NCBI RefSeq assembly: GCF_041911615.1
Contig: NZ_JAYROR010000080.1
Location: 1-64,000 of the forward strand
Length of the DNA: 64,000 nucleotides
From: Zoogloea sp041911615
GTDB taxonomy: Bacteria; Pseudomonadota; Gammaproteobacteria; Burkholderiales; Rhodocyclaceae
Direction: 5' to 3'
Shown: positions 18,596 to 27,374 of the stretch, piece after piece
Layout of the letters: each line of letters begins with the position of its first letter
How positions within the stretch are numbered: position 1 is the stretch's first letter
Translations under genes and position numbers: made by a program
The notes under the pieces: generated by a model
The model's database searches: none
The model's input: only the letters and a program-made list of their open reading frames with translations
What the model was told of the DNA's origin: nothing

Positions 18596-18842
18596 GCGCC
18601 ACGACGATCCCGACCATCCCGGCGGGGTGCGCCTCACCGTCGAGGTGACCGCCGCTGCGCCGGCCGGTGGCTTGCCCAGCCTCGTCGAGGCCGCCGCCGG
18701 CGACATCCTCGCGGTGCGCGTCCCCCCCGCCGAGCGGGCTGCCGTCGAGGGGCTCGCCGCGGGGGCCGCCGTCACGCTGCAGGTGCGCCTGCGCGGGCCG
18801 GGCGTGCATACCCTGGTACCCGGCACCCTGGTGGCCGACTAG
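18549..18842 (+). CDS. Small protein of the M6/ATP-grasp operon, unrecognised
   Basis: 97 residues starting at GTG 18549 with a strong GGAGG eight bases upstream, within the 3' end of the ATP-grasp gene. Not recognised. The C-terminal half is rich in beta-prone Val/Leu with Gly turns (AGDILAVRVPP, AAVTLQVRLRG), which suggests a small beta-barrel; the N-terminal 20 residues are helical and charged. No signal peptide. The overlap implies a fixed ratio to the ligase-like protein, as for an accessory or recognition subunit. Confidence 0.65.
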   Translation: MQVIENATQLKARLRERHDDPDHPGGVRLTVEVTAAAPAGGLPSLVEAAAGDILAVRVPPAERAAVEGLAAGAAVTLQVRLRGPGVHTLVPGTLVAD

Positions 18843-18936
18843 GCGCGGGTGCGCTCGCAGTCACGCCCTGCACCAAATCCTTCCGGCGTCTTTACGTCCC
18901 CTAACAAACGCTTCGTGTAGCATAGGCCGCTGCCTG

Positions 18937-18957
18937 GACCCGGCGCTTTGCCGGGTC
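18937..18957 (+). terminator. Possible terminator before the efflux operon
   Basis: Hairpin GACCCGGC/GCCGGGTC with loop GCTTT, about 95 bp after the small protein and 44 bp before mdtA. The tail is only TTCCC, so it may instead be a leader hairpin of the efflux transcript. Confidence 0.4.
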
Positions 18958-19000
18958 TTCCCGGTCCGCTCCGGTCCGGGTGCGTTCCGGAAGATTCTTC

Positions 19001-20305
19001 ATGTCCAGCTTGTCTCGCGACCCCTCCGCCGCTTCATCCGCTTCGTCTCCCGCCTCCGCCGCTCCCTCCAAACGCCGTCGCCTGTGGCCCTATCTCGTCG
19101 GGCTGGCGGTGCTCGTGGGCGGCGGCTGGTACGCCACCCACCGGCCCGTGCCGGAAGGCGAGGGCGGCAGTGGCCCCGGCAAGGCCGCCGATGCCCGCCG
19201 CGGCGGCCCCGGTGGCCGTGGCGAGCGCCCGATTCCGGTGACCCTGGCGACCCTCGCGACCGCCGACCTGCGGGTGATGGTGCCGGCTTTGGGCAGCGTG
19301 GTGCCACGCAATCAGGTCATCGTGCGGGCTCGGGTCGATGGCCCGCTGCTGGCCGTCAAATTCACCGAAGGCCAGCCGGTGCGGGCCGGCGACGTGCTCG
19401 CCCAGATCGACCCCGAGCCCTTCAAGGCCGCGCTGGATCAGGCCCGCGGCACCCTGGCGCGCGACGCCGCGCTGCTCAAGAACGCGAAGATCGACCTGGA
19501 GCGCTACCGCGGCCTGCTGGCCCAGGATTCCATCGCGAGGCAGCAGGTCGACACCCAGGAGGCGCTGGTGCGCCAGTACCAGGGCACCGTGCAGGCCGAC
19601 GAGGCGGCGGTGAAGAGTGCCGAGCTGCAGCTCTCCTACACCACCATCAAGGCCCCCATCGCCGGCCGGGCCGGCCTGCGCAACGTGGACCCGGGCAACA
19701 TCGTCAAGGCATCCGACACCACCGGTCTGGTCACCATCGCCCAGCAAAGCCCGATCACCGCCGTCTTCGCGGTGCCGGAAGACCGCCTGCCGGCGATCAT
19801 GGCGCGCTTCCGGGGTGCTGGCGGCCTGACCGTCGAGGCCTGGGACCGGGACATGAAAGCCCGTCTCGCCAGCGGCCGCCTGCTGGCGGTGGATAGCCTG
19901 ATCGACACCACCACCGGCACCGTCAAGCTCAAGGCCGAGTTCGCCAACCAGGATGGCGCGCTGTTCCCCAACCAGTTCGTCAATGTGCGTCTGCTGCTCG
20001 ACACCTTGTCGGGCGTGGTCGCGGTGCCCACGGCAGCCCTGCAGCAGGGGGCCAAGGGACGCTTCGTCTATCGCGTGGGCGAGGGCAACAAGGTGGCCGC
20101 GGTGCCGGTGACGCTCGGCACCACCGACGGCCCCCTGGCGGCCGTCGAGGCGGGCCTGGCGGCGGGCGACCGGGTCGTCGTCGATGGGCTCGACAAGCTC
20201 AAGGACGGTGCCACCATCGAAGCGGTCGACCCGAAGGCGGTGGATGCCCCGGGGCGCGACAAGAAGCGCGGTGGTGGCAATGGCGGCGGCCGGCCGGGGC
20301 ATTGA
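19001..20305 (+). CDS. mdtA: RND efflux periplasmic adaptor (MdtA-like)
   Basis: Membrane-fusion protein linking an inner-membrane RND pump to the outer-membrane channel. From the ATG at 19001 (GGAAG seven or eight bases upstream) it has 434 residues: N-terminal anchor helix (about 26-44), lipoyl/barrel-sandwich halves (VRARVDGPLLAVKFTEGQPV and IKAPIAGRAGLRNVDPGNIV), a coiled-coil hairpin between them, and the beta-barrel. The Gly/Lys/Arg-rich tail after about 410 is family-typical for MdtA. First gene of mdtA-mdtB-mdtC-OMF. Confidence 0.93.
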   Translation: MSSLSRDPSAASSASSPASAAPSKRRRLWPYLVGLAVLVGGGWYATHRPVPEGEGGSGPGKAADARRGGPGGRGERPIPVTLATLATADLRVMVPALGSVVPRNQVIVRARVDGPLLAVKFTEGQPVRAGDVLAQIDPEPFKAALDQARGTLARDAALLKNAKIDLERYRGLLAQDSIARQQVDTQEALVRQYQGTVQADEAAVKSAELQLSYTTIKAPIAGRAGLRNVDPGNIVKASDTTGLVTIAQQSPITAVFAVPEDRLPAIMARFRGAGGLTVEAWDRDMKARLASGRLLAVDSLIDTTTGTVKLKAEFANQDGALFPNQFVNVRLLLDTLSGVVAVPTAALQQGAKGRFVYRVGEGNKVAAVPVTLGTTDGPLAAVEAGLAAGDRVVVDGLDKLKDGATIEAVDPKAVDAPGRDKKRGGGNGGGRPGH

Positions 20306-20371
20306 GGGGATGATGCGTCAGACCGCCGGGGCGAGCCCGTTCGCCCGCCGTGTCGCCCGGAGGCGCGCGGC

Positions 20372-23300
20372 ATGAATCCTTCCCGTCTCTTCATCCTGCG
20401 CCCGGTGGCCACGTCGCTGCTGATGGTGGCGATCCTGCTGGCGGGCCTGGTGGCCTACCGGCTGCTGCCCATCTCGGCGCTGCCCGAGGTGGATTACCCC
20501 ACCATCCAGGTCAAGACCCTGTACCCCGGCGCCAGCCCGGACGTGATGACCTCGGCCATCACCGCGCCGCTGGAGCGCCAGTTCGGCCAGATGCCGGGGC
20601 TCGACGAGATGTCGTCCACCAGCTCCGGCGGGGCGTCGGTCATCACCCTGCGCTTCTCGCTGTCGATGGGCCTCGACGTGGCCGAGCAGCAGGTGCAGGC
20701 GGCCATCAACGCCGCGTCCAACCTGCTGCCCACCGACCTGCCGGCGCCGCCCACCTACAGCAAGGTGAACCCGGCCGACGCGCCGATCCTCACCCTGGCG
20801 GTGAGTTCGACCAGCCTGCCGATCACCCGCATCCACGATCTGGTGGAAAGCCGCCTCGCCCAGAAGATCTCCCAGGTGCCGGGCGTCGGTCTCGTCAGCA
20901 TTGCCGGGGGGCGCCGTCCGGCGGTGCGGGTGCAGGTCAACCCGACCGCCGCCGCGGCTTACGGGCTGGGGCTGGAGGACATCCGCACGGCCATCGCCAA
21001 CGCCAACGTCACCCAGGCCAAGGGCAGCTTCGACGGCCCGCTGCGGGCCTCCACCATCGACGCCAACGACCAGCTGCGCTCGGCGGGCGAATACGCCCAG
21101 CTGATCGTCGCCTACAAGAGCGGCAACCCGATCCGCCTCGCCGACGTGGCCGACCTGAAGGACGACGCCGAGAACATCCGCCTCGCCGCCTGGGCCGACC
21201 GCCAGGACGCGGTGATCATCAACGTGCAGCGCCAGCCCGGCGCCAACGTCATCGACGTGGCCGACAAGGTGACGGCGCTGCTCCCGCAGATGACCGCCAG
21301 CCTGCCCGCGTCGCTCGACGTGCGGGTCATCAACGACCGCACCACCACCATCCGCGCCTCGGTGCACGACGTGCAGATCGAGCTGGTGCTGGCGGTGGCG
21401 CTGGTGGTGATGGTGATCTTCCTGTTCCTGCGCAGCGTGCCGGCCACCATCATCCCCAGCGTGGCGGTGCCGCTGTCCATCGTCGGCACCTTCGGGGTGA
21501 TGTACCTGGCCGGCTTCAGCCTCAACAACCTCACCCTGATGGCGCTCACCATCTCCACCGGTTTCGTGGTGGACGACGCCATCGTGATGATCGAGAACAT
21601 CGCCCGCTACGTGGAGGAGGGCGAATCGCCGATGGAGGCCGCGCTGAAGGGCGCGAAGCAGATCGGCTTCACCATCATCTCGCTCACCTTCTCGCTGATC
21701 GCGGTGCTGATCCCGCTGCTCTTCATGGCCGACGTGGTGGGGCGGCTGTTCCGCGAGTTCGCGATCACCATGGCCATCGCCATCCTGATCTCGGCGGTGG
21801 TGTCCCTCACCCTCACGCCGATGATGTGCGCGCGTCTGCTCAAGCACGTGCCGGACGCCCAGCAGGGGCGCTTTTACAAGTCGGTGGGCGACTTCTTCGA
21901 CCGCGTCATCGCCCGCTACGGCGCGATGCTCGAATGGGTGCTGGCCCGCCAGGGGCTCACCCTGCTGGTGGCGGTGGGCACCCTGGCGCTCACCGTGCTG
22001 CTCTACGTCCTGGTGCCCAAAGGCTTCTTTCCGGTGCAGGACACCGGGGCGATCCAGGGCATCACCGAGGCCGACCAGTCGATCTCGTTTGCCGCCATGT
22101 CCGCGCGCCAGCAGGCGGTGGCCGAGGTCGTGCTCCAGGACCCGGCGGTGGCCGGCGTGTCGTCCTTCATCGGCGTCGATGGCAGCAACGCCACCCTCAA
22201 CAGCGGGCGTCTGCTCATCAGCCTCAAGCCCCGCGAGGAACGCGACGCCAGCGCCAGTGCGGTGATCCGCCGCCTGCAGCCGGCGCTGCAGAAGCTCGCC
22301 GGCATCACCCTCTACATGCAGCCGGTGCAGGATCTCTCCATCGAGGATCGGGTGAGCCGCACCCAGTACCAGTTCACCCTGATGGCGCCGGACGCGGCCC
22401 TGCTCACCGAATGGGTGCCGCGCCTGCTCGAACGCCTGCGTGGCCTGCCGCAGCTCGCCGACGTGGCCTCCGACCTGCAGGACAACGGCCTGCAGGCCTG
22501 GATCGAGATCGACCGGGCCAGCGCCGCCCGCCTGGGCGTGAGCACCGCCGCCATCGACAACGCGCTCTACAACGCCTACGGCCAGCGGCTGGTGTCCACG
22601 ATCTTCACCCAGGCCACCCAGTACCGGGTGGTGCTGGAGGTGAAGCCCGAGTTCCGCAGCACGCCGGAGGCCATCGGCAAGCTCTACGTGGCCGGCACCG
22701 GCGGTGCGCAGGTGCCCCTGTCGTCGGTGGTCAAGGTGGTCGAAAAGCCGGCCACCCTGGCGGTCAACCACCTCGGTCAGTTTCCGGCGGCGACCCTGTC
22801 GTTCAACCTCGCCCCCGGTGCGGCGCTGGGTGATGCCGTCGAGGCGATTCGCGCCGCCGAGGCCGACCTGGCGATGCCCCTCAGCATCGAGACCCAGTTC
22901 CAGGGCGCCGCGCTGGCCTTCCAGTCGTCCCTCACCAGCACCCTGCTGCTGATCCTCGCTGCGGTGGTCACCATGTACATCGTGCTCGGCGTGCTCTACG
23001 AGAGCTACATCCACCCGGTCACCATCCTGTCGACGCTGCCTTCGGCCGGTGTCGGCGCGCTGCTGGCGCTGCTGGTGGCGCGCACCGAGCTGGGCATCGT
23101 CGGCATCATCGGCATCGTGCTGCTGATCGGCATCGTCAAGAAGAACGCGATCATGATGATCGACTTCGCGCTCGACGCGCAGCGCAGCGACGGCCTCGGC
23201 CCCCGCGAGGCGATTTTTCAGGCCTGCCTGCTGCGCTTCCGCCCGATCCTGATGACCACCCTCGCCGCGCTGCTCGGCGCGCTGCCGCTGATGCTCGGCA

Positions 23301-23452
23301 ACGGCGTCGGCTCCGAGCTGCGCCAGCCGCTGGGTATCACGCTGGTGGGTGGCCTGCTGGTGAGCCAGGTGCTGACGCTGTTCACCACGCCGGTGATCTA
23401 TCTGGCCTTCGACCGCCTCGCGCGGCGGGTGAAGGGGGAGGGCGCAGCGTGA
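20372..23452 (+). CDS. mdtB: RND multidrug efflux permease, MdtB-like
   Basis: Proton-driven inner-membrane drug pump subunit of 1026 residues, the family's usual size, with 12 helices and two large periplasmic loops. The N-terminus PSRLFILRPVATSLLMVAIL and LPEVDYPTIQVKTLYPGASP matches MdtB over MdtC. The relay acidic residues sit in STGFVVDDAIVMIEN. MdtB and MdtC form a heterotrimeric pump. In most genomes mdtC follows at once; here about 800 bp of repeat-rich DNA comes between. Confidence 0.95.
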   Translation: MNPSRLFILRPVATSLLMVAILLAGLVAYRLLPISALPEVDYPTIQVKTLYPGASPDVMTSAITAPLERQFGQMPGLDEMSSTSSGGASVITLRFSLSMGLDVAEQQVQAAINAASNLLPTDLPAPPTYSKVNPADAPILTLAVSSTSLPITRIHDLVESRLAQKISQVPGVGLVSIAGGRRPAVRVQVNPTAAAAYGLGLEDIRTAIANANVTQAKGSFDGPLRASTIDANDQLRSAGEYAQLIVAYKSGNPIRLADVADLKDDAENIRLAAWADRQDAVIINVQRQPGANVIDVADKVTALLPQMTASLPASLDVRVINDRTTTIRASVHDVQIELVLAVALVVMVIFLFLRSVPATIIPSVAVPLSIVGTFGVMYLAGFSLNNLTLMALTISTGFVVDDAIVMIENIARYVEEGESPMEAALKGAKQIGFTIISLTFSLIAVLIPLLFMADVVGRLFREFAITMAIAILISAVVSLTLTPMMCARLLKHVPDAQQGRFYKSVGDFFDRVIARYGAMLEWVLARQGLTLLVAVGTLALTVLLYVLVPKGFFPVQDTGAIQGITEADQSISFAAMSARQQAVAEVVLQDPAVAGVSSFIGVDGSNATLNSGRLLISLKPREERDASASAVIRRLQPALQKLAGITLYMQPVQDLSIEDRVSRTQYQFTLMAPDAALLTEWVPRLLERLRGLPQLADVASDLQDNGLQAWIEIDRASAARLGVSTAAIDNALYNAYGQRLVSTIFTQATQYRVVLEVKPEFRSTPEAIGKLYVAGTGGAQVPLSSVVKVVEKPATLAVNHLGQFPAATLSFNLAPGAALGDAVEAIRAAEADLAMPLSIETQFQGAALAFQSSLTSTLLLILAAVVTMYIVLGVLYESYIHPVTILSTLPSAGVGALLALLVARTELGIVGIIGIVLLIGIVKKNAIMMIDFALDAQRSDGLGPREAIFQACLLRFRPILMTTLAALLGALPLMLGNGVGSELRQPLGITLVGGLLVSQVLTLFTTPVIYLAFDRLARRVKGEGAA

Positions 23453-23485
23453 GCGGAGCTTCGGGCTGGCGTGATGGAGTTCTGC

Positions 23486-23543
23486 ACTCCGCGATTGATG
23501 CTTTTTTGTGCGACGGTGCTGCAAAAAGCATCAATCGCGGAGT
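23486..23543. repeat. 21-bp perfect inverted repeat
   Basis: Arms ACTCCGCGATTGATGCTTTT plus one T (23486-23506) and its exact complement (23523-23543) around a 16-base loop, 34 bp after the mdtB stop. The stem is longer than a usual terminator. The T-run falls inside the stem, so it may be a repeat-element hairpin or an mRNA-stabilising structure. Confidence 0.85.
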
Positions 23544-23792
23544 TCGGAACTGCATCGATGCAGAAAAGAACTCGGCAAGTGCTGCTAATAGCAGCATTCA
23601 TGCACTTATCAGGTGCGTGAGTGGAGTTCGGAACTGCATCGTTGCTGCTAAAAGCTGCGTTGGTGGAGTTGTTTGCTGCGTTGATGGAGTGAAGAGCTTC
23701 ATTACGGCTGCTGGCGGTGGCTTGAGGCCGCTGTCGGTTGGGGTTTGTGCCTTGTTGGGCAGGGTTCGGCCGGGACTCGCCCCGGCGGGCGA

Positions 23793-23822
23793 CTTCCTTT
23801 CTTGCGTCGCCAAGAAAGGAAG
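23793..23822. repeat. 12-bp inverted repeat CTTCCTTTCTTG
   Basis: CTTCCTTTCTTG and CAAGAAAGGAAG flank the 6-base loop CGTCGC. It sits inside the presumed dispersed intergenic repeat, surrounded by GGCGGGCGA and GAAGGCGAC. Confidence 0.8.
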
Positions 23823-24254
23823 CAAAGAAGGCGACCCGGCTTCACCGGTCATTCGCTGCGCGAATGACTCCCCTGCGCTGCTCGAAGTGGGCGGCCGGCG
23901 CGGAACTCGCCGGCTGCGCCGGCTCAGACAGCTGCGCCGGAAGGCCCCGCCCACTTCTCCGCTGCTCGGCGGCTCAGACGGGCTTTTCGGCATCACCGAG
24001 CCTTGGCTGGGGCTGTGGTCGGGATTGAACGGGTGGAGAAAAGCAGATCCTCTCGGTGCGTTCGATTGCAATGGTCGCCTGCCGGGGGCGAATTCCCCGG
24101 CCAATCCCTGCCAAAAAAAGCATCACCATCAATCGTCAGCCGCGCGCGTGCACGGGCGAACAAGCTCGCCCCAACACGGCCACCCGCCCCATGCCTCGGC
24201 AAGGGCACCAAGGCGCCCATCCCTCCCGGGGGAGCACAAGGGGGCCCACACCCC

Positions 24255-27200
24255 ATGAACCTCTCCCGCCTCTTCATCTTCCGCCCCGTCGCCACCACGC
24301 TGCTGACGCTGGCCATCGCGCTGGCGGGGCTGATCGCGTTCCGGCTGCTGCCGGTGGCGCCGCTGCCGCAGGTGGAATACCCCACCATCTCGGTCTCGGC
24401 CAGCCTGCCCGGGGCCAGCCCCGAGGTGATGGCGTCCACGGTGGCCGGGCCGCTGGAGCGCATCCTCGGGCAGATCGCCGGGGTCACCGAGATGACCTCC
24501 AACAGCACCCTGGGCTCCACCCGCGTCACGCTGCAGTTCGACCTCTCGCGCAGCATCGACGGCGCCGCCCGCGAGGTGCAGGCCGCCATCAACGCGGCGC
24601 GCAGCCAGCTGCCCACCAGCCTGCCCAGCAACCCCACCTACCGCAAGGTGAACCCGGCCGACACGCCGATCATGATCCTCGCCCTCACCTCGGCGACGAT
24701 GTCCCAGGGCCAGCTCTACGACGCGGCCTCCACGGTGCTGGCCCAGCGCCTGGCCCAGGTGGACGGGGTGGGGCAGGTGAGCATCGGCGGCAGCTCGCTG
24801 CCGGCGGTGCGCGTCGAGCTCGACCCGGACCGCCTCGCCGCCACCGGCACCAACCTCGACGACGTGCGCACGGCCATCGTCGCCGCCAACGCCAACCGGC
24901 CCAAGGGCGTGCTCGAGAACGACGAGCAGGCCTGGCAGGTGGGCGCCAACGACCAGGCCCGTACCGCCGCCGACTACATACCGCTGATCGTGTCCTGGAA
25001 AAACGGCGCCGCGGTGCGCCTCGCCGACGTGGCGCGGGTGCGAAACGGCGTCGAGAACGACCGCAACTACGGCTACGCCAACGGCCGCCCGGCGGTGCTC
25101 TTGATGATCAACCGCCAGCCCGGCGCCAACATCATCGAGACGGTGGATCGGGTCAATGAACTGCTGCCGCGCCTGTCGGCCAGCATCTCGCCGGCCATCG
25201 ACCTGACCGTGGTGATGGACCGCACGCCCACCATCCGCGGTTCGCTCAAGGAGGTGGAGCGCACCCTGGTGATCTCGGTGGCGCTGGTGGTGATGGTGGT
25301 CTTCCTGTTCCTGCGCAACCTGCGCGCCACGGTGATCCCCAGCATCGTCGTGCCAGTGTCGCTGATCGGCACCTTCGCGGTGATGTACCTGGCCGGCTAC
25401 AGCCTCGACAACCTGTCGCTGATGGCCCTCACCATCGCCACCGGCTTTGTGGTGGACGACGCCATCGTGGTGCTCGAGAACATCTCCCGCCACATCGACG
25501 AGGGCATGTCGCCCCAGCGGGCGGCGCTCAAGGGGGCGCGGGAGATCGGCTTCACGGTGGTGTCCATGAGCCTGTCGCTGATCGCCGCCTTCATCCCGAT
25601 CCTGGCGATGGGCGGCATCGTCGGGCGGCTGTTCCGGGAGTTCGCGGTCACGCTGTCGGCGGCGATCCTGGTGTCGATGGTGGTGTCCCTCACCGCCACG
25701 CCGATGATGTGCGCGCGGCTGCTGCGCCCGCGCCCGCCCGAAGGCCGGCGGGGCCGCTTCGACCGTCTGGTGGGCGGCGCCCTCGAACGCATGGTGGCGG
25801 GCTACCGGCGCTCGCTCGGCTGGGCGCTCGACCACCGCTGGCTGGTGATGCTGGTGCTGGCGGCCACGGTGGGCTTCAACGTGCACCTGTACAACACCAT
25901 CCCCAAGGGCTTCTTCCCCCAGCAGGACACCGGCCGCATCCGCGGCTTCGTCGAGGCCGACCAGGCGATCTCCTTCCAGGCCATGAAGGCCAAGATGGAC
26001 ACCTTCCTCGCCATCGTCGGCGCCGACCCGGCGGTGGAGACCGTCACCGGCTTCACCGGCGGCAGCCAGCGCAACTACGGGTCGATGTTCATCACCCTGA
26101 AACCCATCGGCGAGCGCAAGGAGAGCGCCGATGCCATCGTCGGCCGGCTGAGGAAGAAGCTCGCCCGCGTGCCCGGCGCCAACCTCTACCTCAGCCCGGT
26201 GCAGGACATCCGCATCGGTGGGCGCTCCAGCAACTCGGCCTATCAATTCACCCTGCAGTCCGACAGCCTCGACGAACTGCGCGTCTGGGAGCCGCGCATC
26301 CGCAACGCCATGAGCCGCCTCGACGAGATCGTCGATGTCTCCACCGACCAGCAGGACGCCGGCCCCCAGACCACGGTGGTCATCGACCGGGACGCGGTGG
26401 CCCGCCAGGGGCTCACGATGCGCGCCGTCACCACCGCGCTCAACGACGCCTACGGCCAGCGCCAGGTGTCCACCATCTACAACCCCCTCAACCAGTACCG
26501 GGTGGTGATGGAGGCCATGCCGAGCTACCTGCAGGGGCCGGAATCCCTGGCCCAGCTCACCCTGGTGTCGCCCACCGGCGGGCGGGTGCCCCTGTCGGCC
26601 ATTGCCCGCTTCGAATCGACACTGGCGCCCCTGTCGGTGAGCCACCAGGGCGGCTCGGCGGCCTCGACGATCAGCTTCTCGCTGCCCGAGGGGGGCGCCA
26701 TCGGCACGGCCACCGCGGCGATCAACGACGCGCTCGCCAAGATCGGCGTGCCGGTGGGCATCCGCACCAGCTTCGAGGGCTCGGCCGGCGCCTTCCAGAA
26801 ATCCATGCGCACCCAGCCGCTGTTGATCCTCGCCGCGCTCGTCACCATCTACATCGTGCTCGGCATCCTCTACGAAAGCCTGATCCACCCGGTCACCATC
26901 CTGTCCACCCTGCCTTCGGCCGGCGTCGGCGCGCTGCTGGCGCTGATGGCGGTGGACATGGAGTTCAGCCTGATCGCGATGATCGGGGTGATCCTGCTCA
27001 TCGGCATCGTCAAGAAGAACGCGATCATGATGATCGACGTGGCCATCGAGCTGATGCGCAGTGAAGCCGCCGGCGCCCGCGAGGCCATCCACCGGGCGGC
27101 GGTGCAGCGTTTCCGGCCGATCCTGATGACCACCCTGGCGGCGCTGTTCGGGGCGATCCCGCTGGCCATCGGCAGCGGCGACGGCGCCGAGCTGCGTCAG

Positions 27201-27374
27201 CCGCTGGGCATCGCCATCGTCGGTGGGTTGATCCTCAGCCAGATCCTCACGCTTTACACCACGCCGGTGGTCTTCGTGCTGATGGACAAACTGCGCAGGA
27301 AGCCTGCAACCGCCATCGACACCGCCGACGACCAGCTCATCGCCGACCCCGCGCCGGGGGGCGCCCAGCCATGA
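24255..27374 (+). CDS. mdtC: RND multidrug efflux permease, MdtC-like
   Basis: Second pump subunit, 1039 residues from the ATG at 24255. The N-terminus LSRLFIFRPVATTLLTLAI, then LPQVEYPTISVSASLPGASP and VTEMTSNSTLGSTRVTLQFD, matches MdtC. The acidic relay is in ATGFVVDDAIVVLEN. Works as a heterotrimer with MdtB. Overlaps the outer-membrane factor gene by 4 bp (ATGA). An upstream in-frame extension is not supported, because it runs through the repeat region. Confidence 0.95.
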   Translation: MNLSRLFIFRPVATTLLTLAIALAGLIAFRLLPVAPLPQVEYPTISVSASLPGASPEVMASTVAGPLERILGQIAGVTEMTSNSTLGSTRVTLQFDLSRSIDGAAREVQAAINAARSQLPTSLPSNPTYRKVNPADTPIMILALTSATMSQGQLYDAASTVLAQRLAQVDGVGQVSIGGSSLPAVRVELDPDRLAATGTNLDDVRTAIVAANANRPKGVLENDEQAWQVGANDQARTAADYIPLIVSWKNGAAVRLADVARVRNGVENDRNYGYANGRPAVLLMINRQPGANIIETVDRVNELLPRLSASISPAIDLTVVMDRTPTIRGSLKEVERTLVISVALVVMVVFLFLRNLRATVIPSIVVPVSLIGTFAVMYLAGYSLDNLSLMALTIATGFVVDDAIVVLENISRHIDEGMSPQRAALKGAREIGFTVVSMSLSLIAAFIPILAMGGIVGRLFREFAVTLSAAILVSMVVSLTATPMMCARLLRPRPPEGRRGRFDRLVGGALERMVAGYRRSLGWALDHRWLVMLVLAATVGFNVHLYNTIPKGFFPQQDTGRIRGFVEADQAISFQAMKAKMDTFLAIVGADPAVETVTGFTGGSQRNYGSMFITLKPIGERKESADAIVGRLRKKLARVPGANLYLSPVQDIRIGGRSSNSAYQFTLQSDSLDELRVWEPRIRNAMSRLDEIVDVSTDQQDAGPQTTVVIDRDAVARQGLTMRAVTTALNDAYGQRQVSTIYNPLNQYRVVMEAMPSYLQGPESLAQLTLVSPTGGRVPLSAIARFESTLAPLSVSHQGGSAASTISFSLPEGGAIGTATAAINDALAKIGVPVGIRTSFEGSAGAFQKSMRTQPLLILAALVTIYIVLGILYESLIHPVTILSTLPSAGVGALLALMAVDMEFSLIAMIGVILLIGIVKKNAIMMIDVAIELMRSEAAGAREAIHRAAVQRFRPILMTTLAALFGAIPLAIGSGDGAELRQPLGIAIVGGLILSQILTLYTTPVVFVLMDKLRRKPATAIDTADDQLIADPAPGGAQP

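Larger units (their letters stand above)
23453..24254. repeat. Non-coding repeat-rich insertion between mdtB and mdtC
   Basis: About 800 bp with no convincing gene. The first 250 bp hold a long hairpin and diverged copies of GGAGTTCGGAACTGCATCG (23539 and 23621 regions), embedded in GCT/TGC/GTT triplet-like repeats. The middle carries a 12-bp hairpin and GC-rich blocks (23760-23990) of the style of dispersed intergenic repeats seen in many high-GC proteobacteria. The last 250 bp show nothing I recognise. An open frame runs through it by chance and has low-complexity Cys/Ala/Ser content. Confidence 0.65.

Noticed and set aside
23449..24258. 269-codon open frame in the mdtB-mdtC gap
   Set aside because: Runs through hairpins and repeats, with low-complexity Cys/Ala/Ser sequence and no ribosome-binding site; treated as non-coding repeat DNA.
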